A DNA stretch of 64,000 bases from Albugo candida (GCA_905220665.1 CAJNAR010000152.1:558001-622000); one strand, 5' to 3'; counted from the stretch's first letter, positions 53,674 to 64,000 are shown. The notes: generated by a model not told the origin, from the letters alone. Translations and numbers: made by a program.

Positions 53674-55977
53674 ATGAGTTTTGTTTCGCCTTCTGAATCG
53701 TCATTTCTACCACTGAATACCGATGGCAGTCGTCTTGGCCCCATATCCGAGATTGGAAAATTATCATTAATGCAACCAACATCGTTTATATATGCCACAC
53801 CAATGAGCAAGAATCATAAAAGCTGGCCTTTCGTCGTTGTATTTATTAGCTCTTTGATCGCTTCGTTTGGGTACATTTTTTCCCAACTACCAGAATATAG
53901 ATTCCATATTCGATATCAGCTCTTTGCAATCATGGGCACAAAATTTGAAAGTGGTGAATGGGTAGGAGGCCACCGCGAAATTGCAGAATTCATGTTTTTA
54001 TTTCTTTCAATCGGGTTACCAACTCTGGTAGCTGGCGTTGCCCTTTCTTACGCAGATGCATTGCCACCAGTGCCAAAAGGTGTCTACCGGACCTTTGTGC
54101 GCTTTCTCAAGAAAAAAATTTGGGCCGAATATCTCACAGCTACATATTCGGAAATATTTTGGTTTACTTTCTTTTTTGCAATGAATGCAATTTGGTTTGC
54201 AGCCAATTATGCAGATAGAGTAAAAAAAGTTGAAGAAACAGGAGATAAGATCGATAGCAAAGCAAGGTGGCAAATGCTCGGTTATGTATTAGGATTCAAT
54301 GCCGTATTGTGCTTTTCGGTCTTGATTATCCCAGCAACAAGAAACTGTTTTTGGATGATCTCAATGGGTGTGGATTACTCGCATGGTATCAAGTATCACC
54401 GCTGGATCGGTATTTTCACAATTTTCATGGTTTTATGTCACGCTTTGCCATATTACAAGCAATGGCTAGCTGCAGGGACATTCATGAAATCTAGTTTTCC
54501 GTGCTTTGATTGTGAAGTGGAAGAGAGCAAACGCAGGCTGCAAAATTTTTCAGGGCAACTTGCACTATTGTGCTGTCTCATCATCGGATTGACCTCTTTG
54601 CCAGTTGTACGTCGTAATTACTACTCATTCTTCTACTGTGCTCATCATTTGGCTATCGTGGTGGTGATTTGTGGCGTCTTGCATTTCTCTTCATTTGTGA
54701 TGTGGATGTACCCGGCGGTCTGTTTATATGCGATCCATCGAATTCTAGCGTTCTCGCAAAGCCGTGTCGCAGCCGAAGTAGTCGAAATGGAAGCCGTCCC
54801 GGGTGAAGTCACTCGGCTTGTTTTTCGAAGAAGCCCAGGAAAAGCAGGGCATTACCATGCGGGCCAATTTGTCTATCTCCGGATTCCAGTTCTTTCCAAG
54901 GCGCAGTGGCACCCATTCACCATTAGTTCTTCTCCGATTGAGTACGAAGACACATTCACCGTGCATGTGAAAGCCGTCGGAAAGTGGACCAAATCGCTAT
55001 ATGGCTTGGCGATTCAAGTCCGTGAAGAGCGAAAAGTCCCGCTGGTATATGTTGATGGATTCTACGGAAAAATGTCGGATGATTTCCAGCATTACCCAGT
55101 ACTGCTTCTGGTCGCTGGTGGTATTGGGGCGACACCCGTGATTAGTATTTTGGGGAAAATTTTGGATTGCTTTCGCAATAACGATCCAGCATTCGAAAAA
55201 ACACAAGTATATTTTCAATGGACGTCCCGCGAGATTGGAATTTTTCACGAGTTTGAACCTCTGCTTGACGCAATTGAAGAATTTGATCCGAATCACACAC
55301 GAATTAGAGTGCGACTATGTTTCACCGGTGACCAGCACTTGGGTGGAGTCAACATTCCAACTGGCATCACATTGAAGCCTCTCGATGATACGAGTGGTAT
55401 TCCCACGCGCCCATTTTACCAATCTTCTCGATCCGTTTCGAGACAAGTCTGCTTATTCATTGTCACATTTCTTGCAAGTTTTATTTCACTGATTATGACT
55501 CGGTATAATTACCCTTTGCTCGGGACCAACCGTGAGAAACAAGGAAGATGGCCACTACAGCGGCTAATGGAATTGGTGATGATGTTAGTAGGCGCGTCCG
55601 CAGCCTGGATAGTAGCAGTAACTGAGCCAAAGCCCCGTTCAGTGAGTCGTGTTGATAAGAACAAGTTTGCGACGCAGTACACAGAATCCTGCAAGCGTAG
55701 CGACTTTGGTGATCGGCATCCTACTTCCTGCTATTCGCAGACACTGTCATTCGAAGGCGAAGACATTCAATTTAAACATCCAGTTTGCCGGTCTCGACTG
55801 AACATCAGGGAATCGTTAGCCGATGTTGTGAAGGAACAATCGCATAATCACCAGCTACAGGAGACTGGAATTGGATTGTGGGTTTCGGGACCAATGGGGT
55901 TGATTCACAATGTTGAAACGGAGGCAGCCCGCTATGCCGGTATTTATGATGTACATTATGAAGAGTTCCAAATGTAG
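53674..55977 (+). CDS. Ferric reductase/NADPH oxidase-like flavocytochrome (FRO type)
   Basis: Single exon, 767 residues. The ferric-reductase membrane domain has the two heme-ligand His pairs: YHRWIGIFTIFMVLCHALPY and FYCAHHLAIVVVICGVLHFS. The FAD-binding motif HAGQFVYLRIPV...WHPFTISSSP and the pyridine nucleotide motif LVAGGIGATPVISILG follow, and the C-terminal VSGPMGLI block closes the NAD domain. Between these last two blocks there are two additional hydrophobic helices (RQVCLFIVTFLASFISLIM; LMELVMMLVGASAAWIVAV), as in plant FRO reductases. There are no EF hands. It should move electrons from NADPH across a membrane to ferric iron or oxygen. Substrate not determined. Confidence 0.9.
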   Translation: MSFVSPSESSFLPLNTDGSRLGPISEIGKLSLMQPTSFIYATPMSKNHKSWPFVVVFISSLIASFGYIFSQLPEYRFHIRYQLFAIMGTKFESGEWVGGHREIAEFMFLFLSIGLPTLVAGVALSYADALPPVPKGVYRTFVRFLKKKIWAEYLTATYSEIFWFTFFFAMNAIWFAANYADRVKKVEETGDKIDSKARWQMLGYVLGFNAVLCFSVLIIPATRNCFWMISMGVDYSHGIKYHRWIGIFTIFMVLCHALPYYKQWLAAGTFMKSSFPCFDCEVEESKRRLQNFSGQLALLCCLIIGLTSLPVVRRNYYSFFYCAHHLAIVVVICGVLHFSSFVMWMYPAVCLYAIHRILAFSQSRVAAEVVEMEAVPGEVTRLVFRRSPGKAGHYHAGQFVYLRIPVLSKAQWHPFTISSSPIEYEDTFTVHVKAVGKWTKSLYGLAIQVREERKVPLVYVDGFYGKMSDDFQHYPVLLLVAGGIGATPVISILGKILDCFRNNDPAFEKTQVYFQWTSREIGIFHEFEPLLDAIEEFDPNHTRIRVRLCFTGDQHLGGVNIPTGITLKPLDDTSGIPTRPFYQSSRSVSRQVCLFIVTFLASFISLIMTRYNYPLLGTNREKQGRWPLQRLMELVMMLVGASAAWIVAVTEPKPRSVSRVDKNKFATQYTESCKRSDFGDRHPTSCYSQTLSFEGEDIQFKHPVCRSRLNIRESLADVVKEQSHNHQLQETGIGLWVSGPMGLIHNVETEAARYAGIYDVHYEEFQM

Positions 55978-56089
55978 GAGTTTTCGAGTCAATGAAATAG
56001 ATGTGCATTTTGCATGTAATGTGGTTCGATGGTATAAAATCGTTTTGATAAAACGCCATAGAATGAATCTTTTAATGGTCATTTTTTCA

Positions 56090-56771
56090 ATGTTACTCAT
56101 CCCTTCCTCTAGTTCAAGCTCCAAACTAAGAAATTGAAGTCATTTCTACAAAGCTCTCATCTTTCTAGTGCTGATGATTATACACGCGAAGGGTACAACA
56201 TGACGCGAACGCTGGCGCTCATTGCTTCTGCGGGAAGATTTTTAGCGAATTTGGCCCGGACCACCCCATTATTGCCATGAGCACGACATACTTTACCCCA
56301 AATGGTGCGGAACTTTGTATTGTTTTTCATGCTTTTTCCCTAGCATCAACATCGCGTCAGGTTACGTTTTGTGCGTGCCATCATGATTACCTTGTAAATA
56401 TAAACAATTTTCTTTCCCAAGTAGAAGTCGACGTCTTTCTTATCTTGCAAGCTTTGAATTTTGATCAAAGCAGTGTGAGAGTACTGATTTCGAAGACCTC
56501 TGCGGGAAGTTGAAGTCAGACTTGATGAGTGAAAGCTACGGCTAGTTGGCACTACCTTTTATAGCCGAGAAAGACACCTTTCACATAAAGTCGAGTAGGT
56601 TGGGAAGAAGAAGCGACCATTTTTGAGCTCTACGTTATCACGAGTTGGCCATTAATCTCCAAGTATCTCCGTCCGGAAAGTATAGACCCCAACGACGCGT
56701 TGAGTGCAGCAGACGTACCTTGGAAGATTACTTTAACGGAATTGATTGGCTCTGAGGAAACAAACCTCTAA
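56090..56771 (+). CDS. Multi-exon gene, unresolved product
   Basis: Several plus-strand stretches look coding but in different frames: [17 protein letters not shown] after an acceptor at about 56113, [17 protein letters not shown] near 56342, [18 protein letters not shown] near 56475, and a clear last exon [20 protein letters not shown] to a stop at 56769-56771. A GTGAAA donor with a 70-nt intron joins the last two. Upstream joins remain ambiguous and the start codon is not fixed. The last exon is the most reliable part. No family is recognised. It converges on the DEAH helicase gene, whose stop is 44 bp downstream. Confidence 0.42.
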
Positions 56772-56814
56772 ATGTTTATATGATTAAATGCACAGAGTCT
56801 ATTAGTGTGTCACA

Positions 56815-58778
56815 CTAGTTCCGTACGACATTTTTTTTGAAAAATTTGGGAGCTATTTCAACCAACCATTCCTTTTCAAATGCCATTACAGAGCGAATAT
56901 AATGTTTACTTGTAAACACTAGTTCAGAATACACAACCCACTGAGGTGGTGATTTCCGCTGAAATAATGTTGAAGATGGGTGAATCTGGACCAGTTCCGA
57001 CCCACCGATGATCGGTTTATAAACATTTTGACGATTATCTTCTCCGTTATATCGCATAGCAGTATTCAAAAAGAATCCCGCCAAAATGCTCTTTTGTAGT
57101 GACTGCGTATTTGGAAAGTCGGAACTGATTGGAAGATGCAAATTTTCAAGATAGTTTCGCAGTTGTTCGCGCACACTCTCGACTTTTCGCAGAGCTCGAA
57201 AGTTGATGAAATGATCACGACACCATTTTTCGCTCTGTTTTTGACCGCATTGTTTATATCCATTGTAAATATTTAATAACGTGATTTGATCCCCATCGCT
57301 TGAGACAAATTTTGCTCGAGATTGAGCCGCTTGCTCTTTTTTGTCGCGTGGAAAATAGAAAATGGATTCAATGCATTGCATAGCTACCACGCTAAGAGCC
57401 TCTTCCGCACAACCTAACTCAGCTGCCTTTAGTAGCATGACTGCAAACATCGGACTCACTGGAAGTCCGGCCATCTGACGCCCGCGTTTTGTCAACTTTC
57501 CATCTATATCAAACGCTTCGAATGCATACAACTTCTCCATTGCTTTGATTAGCGACGAGACTTCGGGTTTCTCAAGAAAATCAAAACTCAGTATATCATC
57601 TATACCCATTGACTTAAGCTGCAGAACAACAGCTTCGAGACTCACACGCTGAATGTCCGGAATCGTCCGATCGGAAAGTTTATCGAAGGTGTTTTCTGGA
57701 AATAATCGATAACAAACGCCTGGTGCTTCCCGTCCGGCCCGACCCGTACGTTGCCATGCCTGGGCTTTTGATACTGGCTCAATTTGGAGCATTTCCACAC
57801 CGCTGTTGGGTACATACGAACGTTGTTTGACTAGACCTGTGTCAACAACGTATCGAACATCCTTGATGGTGATCGAAGTCTCGGCAATATTCGTTGCTAA
57901 TATCACCTTACGTACGCCATGAATTACTGGCTCAAATACTTTCATTTGTTGCTCCCGAGGCATAGCTGCATATATTGGACATACCATCAACTTTAATGCT
58001 GTGGGAGGCAGTGTCTTAGCATATTGTTCCAATAGAGACTGGAGGTTATCTATGTCTTCTTGACCAGTCAAAAAGACCAGTATACTTCCATTTCTTCGTT
58101 CTTCAAGATGAATTTGCAAAATTGTTATCAACGCTGCGTCTTGATAGTCTGGAAGCGTTTTCAACGAGTAAAATAGATCGACTGGGTATTGCCGACCAGG
58201 AATACGCGAGGAGTAATACTCTGATCAGTAAAGTAACGTTTGAATAAACCGACATCCAAAGTCGCCGACATGACTATAACTTTTAAATCGGTTCGACAGC
58301 GTAGTGCACGTTTCAAAACGCCAAAAAGAATGTCCGTTTGTAAAGTCCTCTCATGTGCTTCGTCTAGAATTATGACCGAGTAGCGGTCAAGACATGGATG
58401 TAATAGTGCTTCTCGGACCAGCATACCGTCGGTAAGGAATCTCACTTGGGTTCTATTGCACGACATATCTTCGAAACGCACACTATATCCAACAATTCCA
58501 CCAATTTTATCTCTATTTATTTCATCAGATACTCTTTGAGCTACTGTAATAGCAGCCACTCGACGAGGTTGCGTGACTGCCATTCGTACAGAGGGCATTT
58601 TATCGAGAATGTATTGCGGTACTTGAGTTGTTTTACCACTTCCTGTTTCACCAAGTAAAATAACAACTCGACTATTTTCGATTGCTTGAATTATCCGAGA
58701 CCGATGGCAATGAATGGGTAGTTTTTCTCGATCGAGTCGTAATTGCACCGCATCCTGTGACTTGTGTACTCGGTCCAT
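56815..58778 (-). CDS. DEAH-box RNA helicase (DHX33-like), reading frame broken by one base
   Basis: Two overlapping frames: 58778-58161 and 58209-56815. The first carries GETGSGKTTQVPQY (Walker A), VTQPRRVAA, IILDEAHERTLQTD (DEAH) and VMSATLD. The second carries IPGRQYPVDLFYS, LVFLTGQEDID, LATNIAETSITI, QRTGRAGREAPGVCYRL, the helicase-associated HA2 domain and an OB fold ending FTSKHYIRSVMAFEKEWLVE. About 655 residues if continuous, a DHX33/DHX35-size protein. Between RYFTDQSITPRV and IPGRQYPV the frame needs one more base (about 58201-58210) and there is no room for an intron. This is a sequence error, a real inactivating change or, less likely, programmed frameshifting. ATG chosen at 58778. 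Confidence 0.86.
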
Positions 58779-58832
58779 GCAAATCAATGTTATATACCTC
58801 TAACTTTCCGGTTACAAACACGAGGAAGGACA

Positions 58833-60265
58833 ATGAGCGATCTCGTTTGGGAACAATATGACGACGAAAGCAGCGGTAGAGCGTATTATTACAACAAGAA
58901 AACAGGCCTGACAACATGGGAACGACCAGATGATTACCAAGATAGCTCAAGGAGTGTTCCTACAACCCCAGAACATGCCGATGGAGGATCGAGAACAATG
59001 GATGCGGCCTTGTCATGGAAACAATATATAGATGAGGCAACAGGAAAACCATATTATTTCAACGAAATTAGCAAAAGAACACAATGGAATAGACCTGATA
59101 GCGATAAAATCCAAATTGTCGAATACTTTACCGATACAGACCAAGGTATTGTACGACTGGAAGGATCGATATCGAAAGTATTTGAACTCTTGTTGTAGAA
59201 CCAAGCCGCACACCTTCACAAGAGCCACAAGAACACGAAACACGAGCCGCACAAAAGAATCATAACAACAAATTCGTCGAAGCTAATGATGATTTAGCAA
59301 GTACGAAATCGTCTCAAGGCGTGAAAGCAGGACGCTCTCCATGGATCCGCTACATTGACAAAAGTACTGAAAAACCGTATTTTTTCAATACAATTACCCA
59401 TATCACACAATGGACAACCCCTCCTTCATTTGTGGAAGCAGGCACGTGTTTATATACCTAATTTGCCCCTTTTCAGTCATCAGTCATTCACTTGTAGCCT
59501 TATCGTTCCACCCATCACACCTGTAGATCAAATTGAAAAGAAAGAGGATACTGCGACTACTTTACAAGATGCCAACTCTGAATACATGGCATACCTTAGT
59601 CGAAAACATCAGGAGCAACTTAGAGTCGCAACTCAGCGAGCTTTGGACCCAAACGGTCACTTACAGAAATTAGATTCGTTGCTCGATCATATTGATAAGC
59701 GACAAAATGACACTCAAAGCGAGAAAGAGTCGAAAAACGAAGTCAAAGCCACCTCGATCAAGTGGGTACAATATATAGACCCAACATCGCAGTCTGTCTA
59801 CTACTATAATATGGACACGGGTAAAAAGCAATACGATATGCCCAATGACCATGTTGTATCCGGTGTAAGCATTGAGCTTGTTTATGTTGAAGAACTGATT
59901 CTCAATTTGGTAAACTGTAGTTGGCAGACTGGATTCCTGCAGAAGCATTCGATGACAATTGCGCTAAAAAGGATGAGCTCGTGGATGGAGTTCATTACAC
60001 CACCGTTGGTAAGCTTAATCGTGTGACGGGCAAGTATGAAAAATTTGGCGGCCAAGATTACTGGGATGCGGTTGGAATCGCACCTGATCGTGCAGGTCGA
60101 CAAATGAGTCAATTTTTCGACATCACTCAGCTGGAAGAAAATCGCAAGAAAGCAGTTTTAATAAAGGAGCAGTTGAAGCGGAAAAACATCAACTGGAAAA
60201 AAGTCAACGCTGAGAAAAAAGCGAAGAAACAAAAACGAAATAACAAGTGGCTATTTGAAGATTGA
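58833..60265 (+). CDS. Protein with four WW domains (splicing-factor-like)
   Basis: Four exons predicted: 58833-59145, 59199-59445, 59498-59855, 59921-60265, introns 52-65 nt, 420 residues. WW domains: VWEQYDDESSGRAYYYNKKT (1), SWKQYIDEATGKPYYFNEIS (2), PWIRYIDKSTEKPYFFNTIT (3) and a weaker WVQYIDPTSQSVYYYNMDT whose second Trp is Tyr (4). The C terminus (VGKLNRVTGKYEKFGGQDYW; RKNINWKKVNAEKKAKK) is highly basic and resembles WBP4/FBP-type spliceosomal proteins. WW domains bind Pro-rich splicing factors. Start codons of this gene and the helicase are divergent and about 55 bp apart. Confidence 0.84.
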
Positions 60266-60357
60266 CTTCCACTCCGGCTTCAATGCATCCGTTGTTGTCC
60301 ATATTGGAAGTTCATAGAACCACAAACGACTGAAGCTATAAACCTTGCGAATTTCTC

Positions 60358-61222
60358 CTACAAAAAGCCATCATAGTGTCTTTGTGATAAGCGCGCGCAT
60401 GTAGCGTACATTCGTGAAATCATCACTTCCATTTCTACATCGCGCTCAAGTTTTTGATCCACAATAACTGCCTGGCATCCAGCAACCGGGCACTTCTTGC
60501 TTCGTTTCAAGTGTGCAAGAATACCTTGCTCCGAGTAAGAGTGGCCGCAGGCGGCACTACAAGCAGGGATTGCTGATGCTACCTGTGTAATGATAAACAA
60601 ATAACTTACTTGCGCAGAGGATTTACAATCTCCATCTGTGTCACCGGACACGTGACGCTTCTCACGCTTTCGGTATTTTGGAATGTCACGTCGTCATCTT
60701 CGTTTCCAGATCCGATCTGATAAAGATAATGCCCATCCCCATTATGAGTAGATGATACGATGAAGAAGGTAAAGCACGTACTCCTGCTGCACTACAAAAT
60801 TTTCGATATATTTCATGCTCCTCCACTGAGCATTGCGGGATCAAAAGTGATTCTCGCAATATGTCATCGATTTCTTGAGGGGCCTATACTTTGTGTTTAC
60901 AGATAATGGAGTTTTTGAGCATCCAGCAATCGTGTACCAATGCTTCTTGCTCTAGCGACGACTCGATTTTCTCTACTTGAGCTTTATATACAGCGACCTG
61001 ACGACTTAACATAGCGTACTCTTTACTAACTCGTTCGTACACGTTCGACACGGTGGGCTCGGCAGGTATAGACTTTAGATACGTAGCACTGGTACACAAT
61101 ACATCTACTCCTTCTATTATACTCTTCAAAATCTCGTAGTGCTGTTTTTTTGCAGCGTAAACCGGTAGTTTTAATGCGTCGGCTAATCCGCTTTTGACTT
61201 CTTGCTCGATTTCTTCGTCCAT
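60358..61222 (-). CDS. NSE2/MMS21-type E3 SUMO ligase (SMC5/6 complex)
   Basis: Four exons predicted: 61222-60938, 60883-60782, 60716-60610, 60556-60358, introns 53-65 nt, 230 residues. The N-terminal half is helical coiled coil (YERVSKEYAMLSRQVAVYK), the SMC5-binding arm in this family. The C-terminal SP-RING is assembled by splicing: SVTCPVTQMEIVNPLRN, then CGHSYSEQGILAHLKR and KKCPVAGCQAVI, giving the Cys/His zinc ligands of an SP-RING rather than a U-box. NSE2 SUMOylates SMC5/6 and repair proteins. Small size and a single zinc site fit. Confidence 0.87.
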
Positions 61223-61281
61223 ATTTGATAATTCTCATCTTCATTATTGATTTTAATACCCAATCACATTGCCTAATTGGC

Positions 61282-62439
61282 ATGACATTCCTGAGTGCTA
61301 CAACCGATTCTAACCTCGAACAATTCAAGCTGCTTGCAAAAAATGCTCGAGGGAGAGCATGCGAAGCACTAATCCATCAAGTTCTATCAAGTCCAAACGT
61401 TTTCTTGTTCGGGCAACTATTAGAAATGCCCAATATCGCTGCGTTGGAAAATACAGAATTCCAACCATCGTGCAGACTTCTTCAAATTTTTGCATTCGGG
61501 ACTTATCACGATTATGAACGTACGAGGCCATATAAATGCTCTTATTAATCGAATTCTATATGTTCTATACAAGGTCAACGACAAGAACTCCCGCAGCTGA
61601 CTCCTGCTCAGGAACTTAAGCTGCGTAAATTGTCCGTTGTGTCCTTAGCACAACATAATAAGGTTCGTCGAAGCATTCAAAACACTGGAGCCTAATAGTA
61701 GCGTCAAATATGTATATTCTGTAACCCGATGTGTCAACTTGTGGTGACTTATCATTTACCGACCAGGATCTCCCTTATGAAGTACTGATGGGTGCCCTGA
61801 ATGTCAACACAATAAGAGCACTGGAAGATGTTCTGATAGATACAATATACTCGGTAATTGTGAAAAGGATCGAGAATGATAATGGATCACTTACCGAGAC
61901 TGCACTGGAAGGGGCTAGTGCAAGGCAAATTAGATCAGAAGACAAAGAGTATGCGAGTCACTTATGCAATTGCACGTGATGTACAAAGCCATGATATAGC
62001 CCTTATGAGAAAAAAACTAAAAGAATGGTACGATATCGTTTGTCGCTACTTGTTATTAGCGCAGTACGCCTGAAAGAATTCTCCGTAGGCAATCTAAGGC
62101 CTCTGCAGTCTGTGAACAAATTGAGTTGATATTGAGGTGTGGCTACAAATTTCGTTTGTCATCACGATTCTAAACTTTGCAATAGTCGTGCAACGAAAAC
62201 CGTTGAAGAAAACATTGCACGAGAAGAGAACATTCATTCCAAGATCAAGGCTGCGACCGAGCGAAATAGGGGCAACGATAGCCGAATGAACGTGGACGAT
62301 GGGACTGGAGAATCCAGCCCAGGGACACGAAAGACAAGGTATCTTATTTAATTATCCATCGAGATTATGTTGACGTGATAACATTTCCAGCGCAATGAAG
62401 CAACGATCGCAAGGGTTGATGACTCGCAAACGCGTCTAA
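61282..62439 (+). CDS. CSN7: COP9 signalosome subunit 7 (PCI domain)
   Basis: Seven exons predicted: 61282-61519, 61574-61662, 61767-61853, 61912-62037, 62099-62136, 62186-62338, 62391-62439; introns 49-104 nt; phases consistent; 259 residues. It follows CSN7 closely: LEQFKLLAKNARGRACEALI, VFLFGQLLEMPNI, LPQLTPAQELKLRKLSVVSL, NTIRALEDVLIDTIYS, LVQGKLDQKTKSMRVTYAIA, RDVQSHDIALMRKKLKEWYD, then a C-terminal helix and basic tail ending MKQRSQGLMTRKRV. The complex deneddylates cullins. Divergent from NSE2 with only 60 bp between the start codons, so they share a promoter. Confidence 0.9.
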
Positions 62440-62700
62440 GGCAAGCTTTTTGGGTGCTAATTCTGGCTTATCTCAACGACTTCCTAGTAGAACGAAAGTG
62501 AAGCTCACAGCAAAAAGGACGAGAGTCATCGCAAAGATACGGCGCAATCGAGATAATTCAACAAAATCACGTTCCTTGTATTGTTACAGTCGACCTCACT
62601 GTGAGGCTTACGCACAAGTCAGTGTACATTTGTCAGCAGGTTGAGTGGGTGGGTGTACTTGCTAGCTCACTCTAATGCTGTCTCCTGAAAGCTCCTGAAT

Positions 62701-63986
62701 TCAGTCATCGTATTCGATAGCTGGTATTCGAAATTTGCTAAACAATATCACTGGACGATCCCATTGTGTCACACCAAAGGTCTTCCGATACCTGAATTGG
62801 CCTTTTGGAGCAAGCAAGTGGTGCTCAATAGCCTCTGCAATGTTGTGTTTGAGTTGAATTTTGTAAAAGCTTCCAGGAACAACTTGCCGAAGACGCTTCA
62901 ATCTCTTCTCGGCATGCCTGTGTGTTATCAAACTTATGAGTCATGTAATGATTACTGCTACTACTATACCTGTAGCATTTCCATTTCTGCAGTTCGACAA
63001 GCAAATGATCAGTCGAGTCGGATAAATATTGCAGAAATTGTTCTAGACCATCATCACCATGGTTTATATGAATCCACATGAGTACACTAAAACACGTCAC
63101 AAGTGTGAATCGAGCTTGACCATCCGTCTGACCGTTGCAATTCTCCCGACAAAAAGTTTGCAATAGTCTATTTGACGCAACTGTATCAACCAAGTCTCCA
63201 GTCTTGAAACAAATAACGTCACCACCAATAGCATCGACAGTTTTCATGGTGGCCTTCTTGATCAACTTGGAATCAATATCGACCCCAAGCACGAATAAAT
63301 GTCGTCGGCTTTTCTCTTCTTCCGCTAGGCTTTTTTTAATAGGTGGAGGAGGTGTGTTCTGCGCAACGCACGTCAGCACCGACAAAGCGCTCTCAGCCGC
63401 TAGCGCTTTTGCTACTCGCTTTGAGATACCTGATCCGCCCGCAAGAAGCTGATCGTTTCTGTAGACGCTGCATTGATACCATTTTTGACCGCTTTCAACC
63501 TCCTCAGTTTTAAACCGAAAATTAATGTTGATTTTTTGGCGCTGACTAAGATCATTTAGTCTGCTAACACATGATATATCAAAGCTTTTCGCTTCACGTT
63601 CATGACCCGAATCAGAAAACTCGTCTATTCCTACTAGCCTTCGATACAATGCGATGGTCAAATTGCCTACTTGTAACCTTGCATCAGGTGACAGGTCTAT
63701 TGAAAGCAGTGGATATTGTCAAACCTTCATTACAGCCAACATCAAGGAGAAAAGCAGGCCTTCCAGCATCTTGTTCGGGAATACGAAACAGATAATTTCG
63801 GAGTGCTTGAATAGTATCTTGGTTTAAAAAGCGCAAACGTTCGCTGACGAGATTGAAGCGGTAATAGGAAGGAAAATTACCAAAGACATGACCACTTTCG
63901 TCAATAGAATAAGTTTCAGTACTATCGTTTTCGTGAGCAGTTTCACTATCATCTTTTTTCGAATTCGAATGAGCGGCTTTCGTCAT
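62701..63986 (-). CDS. BCDIN3D/MePCE-type RNA 5'-phosphate methyltransferase with inserted dsRNA-binding domain
   Basis: Three exons predicted: 63986-63725, 63666-62970, 62917-62701, introns 58 and 52 nt, 391 residues. The Bin3 fold: HVFGNFPSYYRFNLVSERLR, LLDVGCNEGNLTIALYRRL (AdoMet motif I, restored by splicing), FVLGVDIDSKLIKKA (motif II), FTLVTCFSVLMWIHINHGDD and GLEQFLQYL (the Bin3 signature), LLVELQKWKCYR, and TQWDRPVILFSKF at the end. Between motifs I and II sits a dsRBD-like segment of about 70 residues (ININFRFKTEEVESGQKWYQ; ISKRVAKALAAESALSVL) that typical Bin3 proteins lack. The enzyme family methylates RNA 5' monophosphates. Fusion of recognition and catalysis is inferred. Confidence 0.87.
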
Positions 63987-64000
63987 AAGATATGCGAGGG

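Noticed and set aside
57066..57263. Minus-strand frame within the helicase
   Set aside because: Alternative frame of a conserved HA2 region.
62450..62644. 64-codon basic plus-strand frame after CSN7
   Set aside because: Follows the CSN7 stop and has non-ATG start; likely 3' UTR.
1..64000. CRISPR arrays, tRNA/rRNA genes, intact transposons
   Set aside because: None recognised by eye; the only clear repeat is the 117-bp duplication. A tRNAscan or repeat search could overturn this.

Overview
The window is nuclear DNA of a eukaryote with a very compact genome. About 35 protein genes sit on both strands, roughly one per 1.8 kb. They are broken by many short GT-AG introns, mostly 49-70 nt, that I could place by joining reading frames. 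Gene content (a kinase with an HxDLSLEN catalytic loop, three CSC1/TMEM63 channels, a FAAH-type amidase, an eukaryotic mevalonate-pathway kinase, an organellar EF-P) and the very short introns suggest an oomycete, possibly a white-rust Albugo-type genome. That assignment is inference from style and families; no database was searched.

Layout. 1-5.6 kb: a TPR + TMEM33-like membrane protein (runs off the left edge), CSC1-like channel A, and a protein kinase. 5.7-9.9 kb: unresolved small minus-strand exons, a coiled-coil protein with a dynein-adaptor CC1-like box (A), and a polytopic membrane protein. 10-16.3 kb: an amino-acid/polyamine transporter, a small unknown protein, and a second CC1-box protein (B). 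16.4-21.7 kb: 5-formyl-THF cyclo-ligase, a small unknown gene, a FAAH-like amidase, a JmjC oxygenase. 22-26 kb: two unknown genes and a tail-anchored acyl-CoA-binding protein. 26.3-38 kb: a calpain-like protein with LIM-like fingers and an apparently dead active site, a third CC1-box protein (C), and CSC1-like channels B and C in tandem. 38-44.7 kb: a CID-domain protein, a coiled-coil gene, phosphomevalonate kinase, a PP2C phosphatase, organellar EF-P. 44.7-53 kb: USP39/SAD1 splicing factor, p24 cargo receptor, an unknown protein, an Obg GTPase, an F-box + SPRY protein, then an intergenic 117-bp tandem duplication. 53.7-64 kb: ferric-reductase-like oxidoreductase, a poorly resolved gene, a DEAH helicase split by a one-base frameshift, a four-WW-domain protein, NSE2 SUMO ligase, COP9 subunit 7, and a BCDIN3D-type RNA methyltransferase carrying an inserted dsRNA-binding domain.

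Most genes are housekeeping (splicing, ubiquitin/SUMO/COP9 regulation, organelle translation, isoprenoid and one-carbon metabolism). The less ordinary content is the three CC1-box coiled-coil proteins, two with a shared C-terminal domain; the three CSC1-like channels near them; and several unusual domain architectures. No tRNA, rRNA, CRISPR array or intact transposon was seen. Splice joins are my own predictions and are stated gene by gene; starts at TTG/GTG were replaced by the first in-frame ATG or a splice acceptor.
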